Numbered from the stretch's first letter, positions 17,222 to 26,110 are shown. The stretch is DNA of 64,000 nt from Nakamurella multipartita DSM 44233 (GCF_000024365.1 NC_013235.1:124001-188000), one strand, 5' to 3'. Made by a program: numbers and translations. The notes: a model not told the origin generated them from the letters alone.

Positions 17222-18319
17222 GTGGCGCGGACCGTCGGGGTGGAAGAAGAACTGATGCTGGTCGACCCGGTGTCGGGGACCCCGGCGTCGGCCGGGGACG
17301 TCGTGCACGAGGCCGCGGTGGAGGCGCTCGGCGCCGCGGCCGACCACCTGGTGGAACGCGAGTTCAAGATGGAGCAGACCGAGATCGGGTCGACGCCGAC
17401 CATCGACGTCGCCGCGCTGGGCACCGAGCTGCTCGCGGTCCGGCGGACGGTGGCCGCCGCGGCCGGCAGCACCGGGGTGCACGTGGTCGCCGTCGCCACC
17501 AACCCGTTCACGGTCAACCCCACCCTGACCAAGAACGAGCGGTACGCCCGGATGGCCGAGATGTTCGGCATCATCGCCGCCCAGCAGCTCACCTGCGGCC
17601 AGCACATCCACGTGGCCATCGAGTCCCCCGAGGAGGGGGTCGCCGTGCTGGACCGGATCCGCGGCTGGCTGCCGCTGCTGGTGGCGATGTCGGCGAACTC
17701 GCCGTACTGGCAGGGCCAGGACACGGGCTACGCCAGCTACCGCTCGATCGCCTGGGGGCAGTGGCCGACCGCCGGCCCGACCGAGAGCTTCGGCACCGTC
17801 GAGGGTTACCACCGGGCCATCAGCGACCTGCTGGCGACCGGAGCCGCGATGGACGACGGGATGATCTACTTCGACGCCCGGCTCTCGGCGTCCTACCCCA
17901 CGCTGGAGATCCGGGTCCCCGACGTCTGCATGGACGTACGCGACTCCACCCTGATCGCCGCGTTGGCCCGCGCGCTGGTGGACACCGCCGCGACGCAATG
18001 GCGGCACGGCCATCCGGTGGACCCGATCCGGATCGAGGTGCTGCGCGGAGCGGCCTGGCGGGCGGCCCGGTTCGGGCTGCAGGGTGACCTGCTCGATCAC
18101 CGCACCCGCGAGCTGGTGCCGGCCTGGGCGATGATCGACGCCCTGGTGCAGCACGTCCTGCACGCCCTGCGCGCCAACGGCGACCTGGATTTCGTCCTGG
18201 CCGGGATCGAGGACCTGCGCCGCCGGGGCACCGGAGCGCAGGTGCAGCGGACCGAGTTCGCCCGCCGCGGGCTGCTGATGGATGTGGTGCAGCTCGCCGC
18301 TCAGCGCACCCTCGAGTAG
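17222..18319 (+). CDS. ybdK: carboxylate-amine ligase, GCS2 family (YbdK-like)
   Basis: A 365-residue protein of the glutamate-cysteine ligase type 2 family. It begins ARTVGVEEELMLVDP, followed by the conserved MEQTEIGSTPT and GQHIHVAI segments and RLSASYPTLEIRVPDVC. These enzymes join an amino group to a glutamate-type carboxylate using ATP; the YbdK group has weak or undefined ligase activity. The GTG at 17222 is chosen because GGGGGAG lies about 8 bp upstream and the length matches the family. It diverges from the reductase gene and converges on ku. Confidence 0.87.
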   Translation: MARTVGVEEELMLVDPVSGTPASAGDVVHEAAVEALGAAADHLVEREFKMEQTEIGSTPTIDVAALGTELLAVRRTVAAAAGSTGVHVVAVATNPFTVNPTLTKNERYARMAEMFGIIAAQQLTCGQHIHVAIESPEEGVAVLDRIRGWLPLLVAMSANSPYWQGQDTGYASYRSIAWGQWPTAGPTESFGTVEGYHRAISDLLATGAAMDDGMIYFDARLSASYPTLEIRVPDVCMDVRDSTLIAALARALVDTAATQWRHGHPVDPIRIEVLRGAAWRAARFGLQGDLLDHRTRELVPAWAMIDALVQHVLHALRANGDLDFVLAGIEDLRRRGTGAQVQRTEFARRGLLMDVVQLAAQRTLE

Positions 18320-18338
18320 TCCGCGCGGACCTATGGGC

Positions 18339-19292
18339 TCAGCCGGTCTTGCGGGCCGGTGAGCGGCGGCGGGTGGGCGGCTTGGCCTCGTCCTTGTCCT
18401 GGTCGCCGGTCTCGTCGGTGGCCTTGGTCCTGGTCTTCGCCGAGCTCGTGCGCGGGCTCTTTTTTGGGCTGTCGTCCGCGCCGTCGCCGCTGTCGTCGCC
18501 GGTGCTCGCGCCGGCCTTCTTGTGCCGCTCGACGCTGCGCTGCAGCGCAGCGAGCAGGTCGACCACCTCGGCATCCTCGCCTTCGTCCGGCTTCTCGGGC
18601 GTTTCGAAGGCCTCGCCGCCCTCGAGTTTGGCCTCGATGAGCTGCTGCAGCTCCTCGCGGTACTCGTCGGTGTAGTCCTCCGGGTGGAAATCGTCCGCGA
18701 AGCTGTCCACCAGCATCGAGGCCATCTTCAGCTCGGCCGGTTTGATGCTGACGGACTCCTCCAGCGACGCGAACTCGGCGGCCCGGACCTCGTCCGGCCA
18801 CAGCAGCGTCTGGATCACCAGCACGTCGTCCCGAACCCGGAGGGCGGCCAACCGGGTCTTCTGCCGGAGGGCGAAGTTGACGATGGCGATCCGGTCGGTC
18901 TGTTCCAGGGTCTGCCGCAGCAGCACGTAGGCCTTGGTCGAGGTGGAGGCGGGTTCCAGGTAGTACGTCTTGTCGTAGAGCACCGGATCGACCTGGTCCG
19001 AGGGCACGAAGCTGACGACGTCGATCTCCCGGCTGGAACTGGCCGGCAGCTGGGCGAAGTCCTCGTCGGTGAGCATGATGGTGCGGCCGTCGTCGCTCTC
19101 GTAGGCCTTGGCGATGTCCGCGTACGGGACCTCCTCGCCGTCCAGATCACACACCCGCTTGTACTTGATCCGGCCACCGTCCTGGGCGTGGACCTGGTGG
19201 AACCGGATGTCCTTCTCCTCGGTGGCGGAGTAGAGCTTGACCGGCACGTTCACCAGTCCGAACGCCACGGAACCTTTCCAGATCGATCGCAT
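18339..19292 (-). CDS. ku: Ku protein, non-homologous end joining
   Basis: A 317-residue bacterial Ku, starting MRSIWKGSVAFGLVNVPVKLYSAT. The beta-barrel core occupies about residues 1-250 (with YKRVCDLDGEEV and YYLEPASTSTKAY), followed by a Lys/Ser/Asp-rich tail of ~65 residues as in other actinobacterial Ku proteins, which helps DNA binding. It forms a homodimeric ring on DNA ends and recruits LigD. It is divergent from ligD, with a 57-bp shared promoter region, a classic NHEJ arrangement. Confidence 0.96.
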   Translation of the reverse strand: MRSIWKGSVAFGLVNVPVKLYSATEEKDIRFHQVHAQDGGRIKYKRVCDLDGEEVPYADIAKAYESDDGRTIMLTDEDFAQLPASSSREIDVVSFVPSDQVDPVLYDKTYYLEPASTSTKAYVLLRQTLEQTDRIAIVNFALRQKTRLAALRVRDDVLVIQTLLWPDEVRAAEFASLEESVSIKPAELKMASMLVDSFADDFHPEDYTDEYREELQQLIEAKLEGGEAFETPEKPDEGEDAEVVDLLAALQRSVERHKKAGASTGDDSGDGADDSPKKSPRTSSAKTRTKATDETGDQDKDEAKPPTRRRSPARKTG

Positions 19293-19349
19293 GTGCCCAT
19301 GATGAACCCTTCGGCACCGGGCAGCCAGGCCCGGGGGGAGGTGATCACG

Positions 19350-21845
19350 ATGGCCGCAGACAGCGCGACGGTCGAGGTGGACGGTCACCGGATCGCGTTG
19401 ACCCATCTGCGCAAGGTGCTCTATCCGGCCAGCGGCACCACCAAATCGGAGGTGATTGCCTACTTCGCCGAGGTCGCGCACGCGATGATCCCGCACCTGG
19501 CCGACCGTCCGGTGACCCGCAAACGGTGGCCCGACGGGGTCACCACCGCGCCGTTCTTCCACAAGGACCTGCCCAAGGGCACGCCGAGCTGGGTGCCGCG
19601 GCGGACCATCCGGCATTCCGACGGGCCCAAGGACTACCCGCTGGTCGACTCACCGGCCACGCTGGCCTGGTTGGGACAGATCGCCGCCCTGGAACTGCAT
19701 GTGCCGCAATGGACCTTTGGGTCCGCGGCGGCGTCGGTGGCCGGGGGTGATGGTGAGATCACCGAGGCCGTCTTCGATGCCGTGCATCCGAACCGGTTGG
19801 TGTTCGACCTCGATCCGGGACCGGGGGTCGAGCTGGTCGACTGCGCGCACGTCGCCCGGGCCGTCCGCGAGCGGATGGGCGGCGCGGCGCTGGTCCCGGT
19901 CACCAGTGGTTCCAAGGGGATCCATCTCTACGCCTGGCTGGACGGGTCGCTGACCTCGGACGACGCTTCGGCCTACGCGCGGGAGATCGCCGAGGCGATC
20001 GAGCAGGACATGCCGGATCTGGTGGTCTCCCGGATGGCCAAGTCGCTGCGCCGCGGGAAGGTGTTCATCGACTGGTCGCAGAACAACGGCTCCAAGACCA
20101 CCATCGCGCCCTACTCGTTGCGCGGGCGGGAGCACCCCACCGTGGCGGCCCCACGGACCTGGGAGGAGCTGGCCGACCCCGAACTGCGGCACCTGGAGTA
20201 CACCGAGGTGCTCGAACTGCTGGCCGCCGCGCCGGATCCCATGCAGGGCCTGGAGGACGGCGACAACGACGGCGCCGAGACTCGCGGCGGCTCCCGGCGG
20301 CGGGGGCGCGGGCCGGACACCAAGCTGGACACCTACCGATCCATGCGGTCGGCCGACAAGACCCCGGAACCGGTGCCCGAGCCGGGCCTGCTGCCGCAGG
20401 GAGACGACGACACGTTCGTCATCCAGGAGCATCACGCGCGGCGACTGCACTACGACTTCCGGCTCGAACGCGACGGGGTGCTCGTCTCCTGGGCCGTGCC
20501 GAAGGGGGTGCCGGAGAGCACCGGTCGCAATCATCTGGCCGTGCACACCGAGGACCATCCGATGGACTACGCCGACTTCGCCGGCGAGATCCCGCACGGC
20601 GAGTACGGCGGCGGCACGGTCAGCATCTGGGACCGCGGCACCTATGCCACCGAGAAATGGCGTGAGGACGAGGTCATCATCGTGCTGCACGGCGGCAAGG
20701 CCCGCGGCCGCTACGCGCTGATCCGCACCGGTGGCAAGAACTGGCTGATGCACCGGATGAAGGACCAGAGCCCCCAGCCCAAGCAGTACGACGACCACCG
20801 TCCGGCCACGCCCACCGCCCCGGTCACCGCCCGGCCGGCCCCGGCCCGGTCGACCCGGCCCGAGCCGCCGAAGGATCTGCGGCCGATGCTTGCCACCGCC
20901 GGCTCGGTCGAGGACGTGGCCGACGAGCGGCGCTGGCGGTTCGAGGGCAAGTGGGACGGTATCCGGGCCATCGCCACCGTCGGGCCGTCGGGATTGACCC
21001 TGCGCAGCCGGCTCGGCAACGACGTCACCCCCACCTATCCCGAGCTGGCCGTGCTGGCCGAGCTGCTCGACGGGCACAGCGCGGTGCTCGACGGTGAGAT
21101 CGTCGCCCTGCAGGACGGGCGGACCAGCTTCCACGAGATGCAGAAGCGGATGAACGTGCAACGGGCCAGGGACGTGGCCCGGGTGATGCGCGACGTGCCG
21201 GTGCAGTTCTGGATCTTCGACGTGCTCAACCTGGACGGCATCTCCCTGCTGGACAAGCGCTATGACGATCGCCGCCGGATCCTGGAGGCGCTGCCGTTGA
21301 CCGGCGGGGTCTGCCTGGTGCCGCCGCAGCTGGCCGGTCCGGCGCGGGATGCGCTGCGCGGCAGCGCCGACCGGCAGTGGGAGGGCATCGTCGCCAAGCT
21401 CGGCGATTCGACCTACCAGCCCGGCCGCCGCTCCCACTCCTGGCTCAAGATCAAGAACTTCCTCGACCTGGAGGTGGTGGTCGTCGGCTGGTCACCCGGC
21501 ACCGGTCGCCGGGAGGGGACCGTGGGGGCGCTGCTCCTGGCCGTCCCGGACGGCGCCGGAGGCCTGCGCTACGCCGGCAAGGTGGGCACCGGCTTCACCG
21601 ATGCGATCCTGGACCAGCTGATGCAGGCGCTCGCCCCGCTGCGCGCCGACCGCTCGGCCGTCGCCGATACCATCCCGAGAGCCGATGCGGCCGGAGCGAT
21701 CTGGGTCCGCCCCGAACTCGTGGGCGAGGTCAAGTACGGCCAGTGGACCCCCGAGCGCCGGTTGCGCGCCACCAGCTGGCGAGGCCTGCGGCCGGACAAG
21801 ACGGTCGCCGACCTCATTGCCGGCTCCGCCCCGCCCCCTTCCTGA
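19350..21845 (+). CDS. ligD: multifunctional ATP-dependent DNA ligase LigD
   Basis: An 831-residue enzyme with all three NHEJ domains in the order polymerase (about 10-300), 3'-phosphoesterase (about 345-490, with RRLHYDFRLERDG and IPHGEYGGG) and ligase (about 510-825, adenylated Lys534 in EGKWDG). This is the mycobacterial domain order. It fills, trims and seals double-strand breaks held by Ku. The ATG at 19350 has GGGGGGAGG 9 bp upstream; the GTG at 19341 would overlap that site. The stop codon lies inside the first copy of a 19-bp tandem repeat. Confidence 0.96.
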   Translation: MAADSATVEVDGHRIALTHLRKVLYPASGTTKSEVIAYFAEVAHAMIPHLADRPVTRKRWPDGVTTAPFFHKDLPKGTPSWVPRRTIRHSDGPKDYPLVDSPATLAWLGQIAALELHVPQWTFGSAAASVAGGDGEITEAVFDAVHPNRLVFDLDPGPGVELVDCAHVARAVRERMGGAALVPVTSGSKGIHLYAWLDGSLTSDDASAYAREIAEAIEQDMPDLVVSRMAKSLRRGKVFIDWSQNNGSKTTIAPYSLRGREHPTVAAPRTWEELADPELRHLEYTEVLELLAAAPDPMQGLEDGDNDGAETRGGSRRRGRGPDTKLDTYRSMRSADKTPEPVPEPGLLPQGDDDTFVIQEHHARRLHYDFRLERDGVLVSWAVPKGVPESTGRNHLAVHTEDHPMDYADFAGEIPHGEYGGGTVSIWDRGTYATEKWREDEVIIVLHGGKARGRYALIRTGGKNWLMHRMKDQSPQPKQYDDHRPATPTAPVTARPAPARSTRPEPPKDLRPMLATAGSVEDVADERRWRFEGKWDGIRAIATVGPSGLTLRSRLGNDVTPTYPELAVLAELLDGHSAVLDGEIVALQDGRTSFHEMQKRMNVQRARDVARVMRDVPVQFWIFDVLNLDGISLLDKRYDDRRRILEALPLTGGVCLVPPQLAGPARDALRGSADRQWEGIVAKLGDSTYQPGRRSHSWLKIKNFLDLEVVVVGWSPGTGRREGTVGALLLAVPDGAGGLRYAGKVGTGFTDAILDQLMQALAPLRADRSAVADTIPRADAAGAIWVRPELVGEVKYGQWTPERRLRATSWRGLRPDKTVADLIAGSAPPPS

Positions 21846-21904
21846 AGCCCGCCCCTTTTCCTGAAGCCCGCCCCTTTTCCTGAAGCCCGCCCCTTTTCCT
21901 GAAG
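21841..21904. repeat. 19-bp tandem repeat, 3.4 copies
   Basis: The unit cctgaagcccgcccctttt is repeated exactly at 21841-21859, 21860-21878 and 21879-21897, and partly at 21898-21904. The copies are identical, so the expansion is recent. The first copy covers the ligD stop codon, and the last runs into the palindrome that follows. Confidence 0.95.
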
Positions 21905-21978
21905 TTGATCATGGCGATCTCTGCTCCGCTGTCGGCGTGTCGTCGGCGAGTCGAGCAGAAAACGCCATGATCAACTTC
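21901..21978. repeat. long hairpin with TTGATCATG arms
   Basis: The arms GAAGTTGATCATGGCG (21901-21916) and their perfect 16-bp complement (21963-21978) enclose a 46-nt centre that itself contains TCTGCTC/GAGCAGA. It lies after ligD and before the convergent DUF1272 gene, so it could terminate both. The same core arms recur at 55548-55608 and at the ends of the IS1380 element. Confidence 0.85.
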
Positions 21979-22033
21979 CTGATGGGGTGCATGGGGGGGC
22001 GACCGGGTGCGGGCGGCCCGCTCGGCAGCCGGC

Positions 22034-22342
22034 TCACCGGGCGGCCGGGTCGATGCCGGCCAGCGCGGCCGAGAGCTCCTGCGCCTGCACCCAGCTAAAG
22101 GACATGTGCACCCGACGGGTCGAGGCCGGGCGTTGGGCCACGGACAGGCCCGGTCGCCATTCAGTGGCGGGCCGGATCGGCCGGGGCACGAAGCCGCCCC
22201 CGCAGTTGGGGCAGACATTGCGCAACCGGTCGACGCACGCGGAGCACCAGGTGCATTCATAGCTGCAGATCATGGCGTCGGTCGCGGCCGGCGGCAGATC
22301 CTTGTCGCAGCCCTCGCAGTTGGGTCGCAGTTCGAGGGCCAT
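22034..22342 (-). CDS. DUF1272 zinc-ribbon-like protein
   Basis: A 102-residue protein whose first ~60 residues match DUF1272. It has ELRPNCEGCDKDLPP, then SYECTWCSACVD and VCPNCGGGFVPRP, giving four Cys pairs that probably bind zinc. Function unknown. The C-terminal ~40 residues are family-specific. The ATG at 22342 is the family start. An IS3 element ends 31 bp upstream, so its original promoter has probably been separated from it. Confidence 0.85.
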   Translation of the reverse strand: MALELRPNCEGCDKDLPPAATDAMICSYECTWCSACVDRLRNVCPNCGGGFVPRPIRPATEWRPGLSVAQRPASTRRVHMSFSWVQAQELSAALAGIDPAAR

Positions 22343-22432
22343 TGGTCGGCATCCCTTCGGTCGTGGGTCGGAGGGGTCTGCCCCGAGTTCAGTTGACACC
22401 TGACCTCTGAGGTTTCGGCCTCAGACGGAAGG

Positions 22433-22729
22433 ATGTCTTTCGTGGCTAAGCCCTATCCCAAGGAGTTCCGCGACGACGTCGTGGCCGTGGCCCGCAAGGG
22501 CCAGGCGACGCTGACGCAGATCGCGAAGGACTTCGGCATCTCCGAAGGCTCGCTCGCGAACTGGATGAAGCAGGCCGACATCAAGGACGGTCGCCGTCCC
22601 GGTCTCACCGACGTCGACCGTGCTGAGCTTCGCGAGTTGAAGAAGCGCAACCGCCTCCTCGAGCAGGAGAACGAGGTCCTGCGTAGGGCAGCGGCCTACC
22701 TGTCGCAGGCGAACCTGCCGGGAAAATAG
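22433..22729 (+). CDS. IS3-family transposase OrfA
   Basis: A 98-residue protein with a helix-turn-helix (LTQIAKDFGISEGSLANWMK) and a C-terminal leucine-zipper region (LRELKKRNRLLEQENEVLRR), the standard OrfA layout for end recognition and multimerisation. Near its end GGGAAAA precedes the stop, at the place where a -1 ribosomal shift would join it to OrfB, which lies in the -1 frame. Confidence 0.92.
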   Translation: MSFVAKPYPKEFRDDVVAVARKGQATLTQIAKDFGISEGSLANWMKQADIKDGRRPGLTDVDRAELRELKKRNRLLEQENEVLRRAAAYLSQANLPGK

Positions 22730-22749
22730 TCTTCCCGCTCGTCCGAGAG

Positions 22750-23631
22750 ATGGCTGCGACCGGCGCCCCGATCAGGGTGCCGGTCGCGGTGACGTTGCGG
22801 GTGCTCGGCCTTTCGCGGGCCGGGTACTACAAGTGGCTCAGCGACCCCGTATGCCAGCGGGACTACGACGACGCCCACCTCATCGACAAGCTCTACGACC
22901 TCCATGGCGACGATGCGACGTTGGGCTACAGGTTCCTCACCGACGAACTCGAAGACGAGCACGGCATCCAGGTCGGGGAGAACCGGGTGCACCGCCTGTG
23001 CCGCATCGCCGGCATCACTGCCAGCCACCACAAGAAGCGCTCCAAGACCGGCTCGACCGGCCCCGCGCCACACGACGACCTCCTCGCGGTCGTCGACGAG
23101 CACGGCGTCGTACGTCACGAGTTCCTCGCCGACGCCCCGAACAAGGTGTGGCTGTGGGACATTTCCGAGCACCCCACCCGCGAAGGCAAGCTCTACATCT
23201 GCGCGATCAAGGACGTGTGGTCGAACAAGATCGTGGGCTACTCCATCGACTCCCGGATGAAGTCGTCCCTGGCGCGGGCCGCGATGCGCAACGCGATCGC
23301 GCTCCGCAGCCCGGCCGGGACAGTCTGTCACTCCGACCGAGGCGGTCAGTTTCGTGCCAAGCGGACCCAGCGGCTGCTGGCGAACAACGACCTGGTGGGG
23401 TCGATGGGCCGCTCCCACGGCGCCGGCGACAACGCCAGCATGGAGAGCTTCTTTTCCCTGCTGCAGAAGAACGTCCTGAACACCCGCCGTTGGGACACCC
23501 GCGACGACCTCCGCCTCGCGATCGTCACCTGGATCGAAACCAAGTACAACCGACGACGCCGCCAGCGGGCCCTCGGCAAGCTCACCCCGGTCGAGTTTGA
23601 GATGATCTACAAGGCCGCAGAAGCGGCCTGA
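22750..23631 (+). CDS. IS3-family transposase OrfB (integrase domain)
   Basis: A 293-residue protein carrying the DDE catalytic core: Asp in NKVWLWDISEHP, Asp in TVCHSDRGGQF and Glu in ASMESFFSLLQKN. The frame is open upstream of the ATG, through sequence (VFPLVREMAATG) that matches the normal OrfB start, so the functional enzyme is most likely an OrfAB fusion made by frameshifting at about 22719-22727. Confidence 0.93.
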   Translation: MAATGAPIRVPVAVTLRVLGLSRAGYYKWLSDPVCQRDYDDAHLIDKLYDLHGDDATLGYRFLTDELEDEHGIQVGENRVHRLCRIAGITASHHKKRSKTGSTGPAPHDDLLAVVDEHGVVRHEFLADAPNKVWLWDISEHPTREGKLYICAIKDVWSNKIVGYSIDSRMKSSLARAAMRNAIALRSPAGTVCHSDRGGQFRAKRTQRLLANNDLVGSMGRSHGAGDNASMESFFSLLQKNVLNTRRWDTRDDLRLAIVTWIETKYNRRRRQRALGKLTPVEFEMIYKAAEAA

Positions 23632-23802
23632 CTACTGCAAACCCCGAGTGTCAACCAGACCGGGGGCAGACCCGAGCCCTGCTCCGTTCCAGAGTGCCGC
23701 CGAGAGGTACCGGGTCTGCATCGGGGGTCCGCAGGACGTTTGACGCGCCAACGCCGGGGCACAGGAAACAAGTCAGGGAAGCGAGCGGAGTTGAGGTTCA
23801 CG

Positions 23803-24243
23803 ATGATCGATGTCGAGCGCACATTCGAGGTGCGGCAACCTGTTTCGGTGGTCGTCGACTACCTCAAGGACTTCAGTCGCGCCGAGGAATGGGATCCGGG
23901 CACCAAGAGCTGCACCCGGACCGACAGTGGGCCGGTCCAGGTCGGATCGACCTGGCACAACGTGTCGGTGTTCAAGGGCAAGGAGACTGAACTCGAGTAT
24001 CGGCTCGCTGAGTTCGACACCGGCCGGCTCCGGTTCCAGGGTGAGAACAAGACCGCTAGCTCGACCGACACCATCACCGTGCAGGCCACCGACACGGGAA
24101 GCGCCATCACCTATCACGCGCAGATCGAGTTCCACGGGCTGGCCAAACTGGCGACGCCGTTCCTCAAATCCGAGTTCGAGGAACTGGGCGACAAGACGGT
24201 CGCTCAGATGACGAGCGTCATCAACGGGTTGCCCAGAGCCTGA
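23803..24243 (+). CDS. SRPBCC (START-like) family protein
   Basis: A 146-residue protein that starts MIDVERTFEVRQPVSVVVDYL and continues with SRAEEWDPGTKSCTRTDSG, the usual opening of polyketide-cyclase/START-like ligand-binding proteins. The C-terminal helix (FEELGDKTVAQMTSVINGL) closes the hydrophobic pocket. It probably binds a lipid or other hydrophobic molecule. The ligand is unknown, and the next gene follows on the same strand after 19 bp. Confidence 0.82.
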   Translation: MIDVERTFEVRQPVSVVVDYLKDFSRAEEWDPGTKSCTRTDSGPVQVGSTWHNVSVFKGKETELEYRLAEFDTGRLRFQGENKTASSTDTITVQATDTGSAITYHAQIEFHGLAKLATPFLKSEFEELGDKTVAQMTSVINGLPRA

Positions 24244-24262
24244 CCGGGCAGAGGTCGCTACC

Positions 24263-24661
24263 GTGACCGCGGATGCATTCACCCGGGCTCCGTTCGGTCC
24301 GCTCAAGTGGGCGGCTCTGGCCGTGGCCGCGGTGGGCATCCTGGTCGTGCTGATGTGGTCGGACCAGGGTTGGCTCGGGCCGACGGTGGGGTATGCACTT
24401 GTCATCGGGCTGGTGGGCAGCGTCCCGATGGGTCGCGTCATCGGCAAGCATCCGCGGACGGCCCAGCTTTCCGGTGGTCTGCTGATCATCGCTCTGGCCG
24501 TCTGCGTGATGGTGAGCTCGCAGTCCCGGGAATGGGGGCAAGGGGTGTTCATCGCGCTGATGGGCATCCTGATCCTGGTGCAAGGGATCTTTCCGCGGTT
24601 GCGCACCTGGCGACTGGGGAAGGACCCCAACAGGACACGCCCACCGTTCACGGCGCGCTGA
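24263..24661 (+). CDS. small integral membrane protein, hypothetical
   Basis: A 132-residue protein with four hydrophobic helices (about 14-30, 38-55, 68-85 and 93-112) and a basic C-terminal tail (RLRTWRLGKDPNRTRPP). I recognise no family. The start is GTG, 19 bp after the SRPBCC gene, so the two are probably co-transcribed. Confidence 0.65.
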   Translation: MTADAFTRAPFGPLKWAALAVAAVGILVVLMWSDQGWLGPTVGYALVIGLVGSVPMGRVIGKHPRTAQLSGGLLIIALAVCVMVSSQSREWGQGVFIALMGILILVQGIFPRLRTWRLGKDPNRTRPPFTAR

Positions 24662-24799
24662 CCGGCCGGTCGCCGGCGCACCCCAGCCCTCCTGCGGCGG
24701 GGCGGGATGATCAGCGCCAGGGCGGCGGCGACCTCCTCCCGCTTACCCCGGATGGCCGCTGTCATCGGTTGCTCAACCTCCAGCGATCTCGCCGCGGGC

Positions 24800-24907
24800 C
24801 GGGCGCAGAGGCTGCAGCCCGGCGACGTCGTCGAGGTCGAGGTCGACCGGCTCGGCGTGCTGCGTACCGTCATCGTCGGACCGCAGGAGCGCAAGGCCGG
24901 CTCCTGA
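24800..24907 (+). pseudogene. remnant resembling C-terminus of fumarylacetoacetate hydrolase family
   Basis: The reading frame ending at 24907 encodes LQPGDVVEVEVDRLGVLRT, which is the characteristic final strand segment of FAH-fold hydrolases and isomerases. The catalytic domain is absent upstream, and no suitable start or ribosome binding site is present. It looks like the tail of a deleted gene left between the membrane-protein gene and the convergent monooxygenase gene, which it abuts exactly. Confidence 0.45.
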
Positions 24908-26110
24908 TCAGGACGAGCGCGTCGTCTCCAGGTGCCGAAAGTCGGGCAGTTGCAAGCGATCCGCGGGTGGGGCGAACATCCGCCGGCGCACCGGCGCGAA
25001 CGCGGGCGAGCCGGCCAGACGCAGCGCCGTGCGGAAGGCGGCCAGGCCGGGCCGCGAACGGGGGTGCGCCAGTCGTGGGGTGCCCGGCGGCAGATCCTGG
25101 GCCTGGTCGACGTACGGGCGCATCACCCGTTCGTACGCGGCCAGACCGTCCTGATGATGCACGTGCGCGGCCAACTCGCCGGCCAGCACGTAGGCGCCGA
25201 CGACGGCCAGGCTGGTCCCCATGCCGCTCACCGGGGTGGCGCACCAGGCGGCGTCGCCGAGCAGCACGGTCCGTCCGTTCGACCAGCGGTCGGCCCGGAT
25301 CTGGCGCAGCCGCTCCACGTACAGATCGTCGGCGTCGGCCAGTCCGGCCAGGACCCGTCCGGCGGGCCCGCCGGCGTCCCGGAAGCGTTCGGTCAGTTCA
25401 TCTTTCGGCGACCCTAGGTCCGGATCGGAGTCGACCCGGGCGTCGGACAGGAACGACAGGGACACCCGGATGCGCCCGAGGTTGTCCGGCCGCAGGCTGA
25501 TCGTGCGGCCACCGAGCGCGTTGTACCAGCGCCACCAGTCGTCGTCGGCGGCGCTGCGCTCGACCGAGTAGTAGGCGATGGTCAGGCCCAGCGATCGTTC
25601 GGTGATGGCCGTATTGACGATGGAGTCCCGGCTCCTGGAATTGACGCCCTCGGCGAGCACGACGAGGTCGAACGACTCCGACCCGCCCTGATCGAAGGAG
25701 ACGGTCACCTCCCGCTCGCCGTCGCGTACCTCGGCGATGCGATGGCCGAACCGGTAGTCCGCGGCGCCCCGGGTCTGCTCGTACAGCAGAGACGCCAGTT
25801 GCCCGCGCAGGATCTCCCGCTCGGCGGTGGCGCCCTCGGTGTCCGAATGCGTCACCGGGAACTCGGCCACCGAGTGGCCGGCGCCGTCGATGAAGCGGGT
25901 GCCCTGCTCGCCGGTGCTTCGCGCGGCCACCTCGTCGTCCAGACCCATCCGCCGAACCACCTCGCGGGCTGCGCCGCGAATATCGACGTTCTGACCCTCG
26001 GTGCGCAGGGTGGGGGACCGCTCGACGACGGTGCACGCGAATCCGTATCGCTGCAGCCACCAGGCCAGGCTCGGGCCGGCGATGCCGGCGCCGGAGATGA
26101 GAACTCGCAT
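24908..26110 (-). CDS. FAD-dependent aromatic-type monooxygenase
   Basis: A 400-residue class A flavin monooxygenase. It has an N-terminal FAD motif (VLISGAGIAGPSLAWWL), the family Asp-Gly-like middle segment (LVVLAEGVNSRSRD) and the C-terminal FAD-ribityl motif LLGDAAWCATPVSGMG. These enzymes hydroxylate aromatic or polyketide-like substrates with NAD(P)H and O2, and TetX-like members inactivate tetracyclines. The substrate cannot be assigned. The ATG at 26110 is chosen because it immediately precedes the FAD motif. Confidence 0.87.
   Translation of the reverse strand: MRVLISGAGIAGPSLAWWLQRYGFACTVVERSPTLRTEGQNVDIRGAAREVVRRMGLDDEVAARSTGEQGTRFIDGAGHSVAEFPVTHSDTEGATAEREILRGQLASLLYEQTRGAADYRFGHRIAEVRDGEREVTVSFDQGGSESFDLVVLAEGVNSRSRDSIVNTAITERSLGLTIAYYSVERSAADDDWWRWYNALGGRTISLRPDNLGRIRVSLSFLSDARVDSDPDLGSPKDELTERFRDAGGPAGRVLAGLADADDLYVERLRQIRADRWSNGRTVLLGDAAWCATPVSGMGTSLAVVGAYVLAGELAAHVHHQDGLAAYERVMRPYVDQAQDLPPGTPRLAHPRSRPGLAAFRTALRLAGSPAFAPVRRRMFAPPADRLQLPDFRHLETTRSS

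Larger units (their letters stand above)
22374..23673 (+). mobile_element. complete IS3-family insertion sequence
   Basis: The element is about 1.3 kb, with terminal inverted repeats of about 26 bp (roughly 22374-22399 and 23648-23673) that match at about 21 positions. It is flanked on both sides by GAG (22371-22373 and 23674-23676), the 3-bp target duplication expected for this family. Both reading frames are intact, so it is potentially active. Confidence 0.88.

Noticed and set aside
18319-18330. GTCCGCGCGGAC palindrome between ybdK and ku as an operator
   Set aside because: It lies between convergent 3' ends, has no loop and is a likely chance palindrome in G+C-rich DNA.
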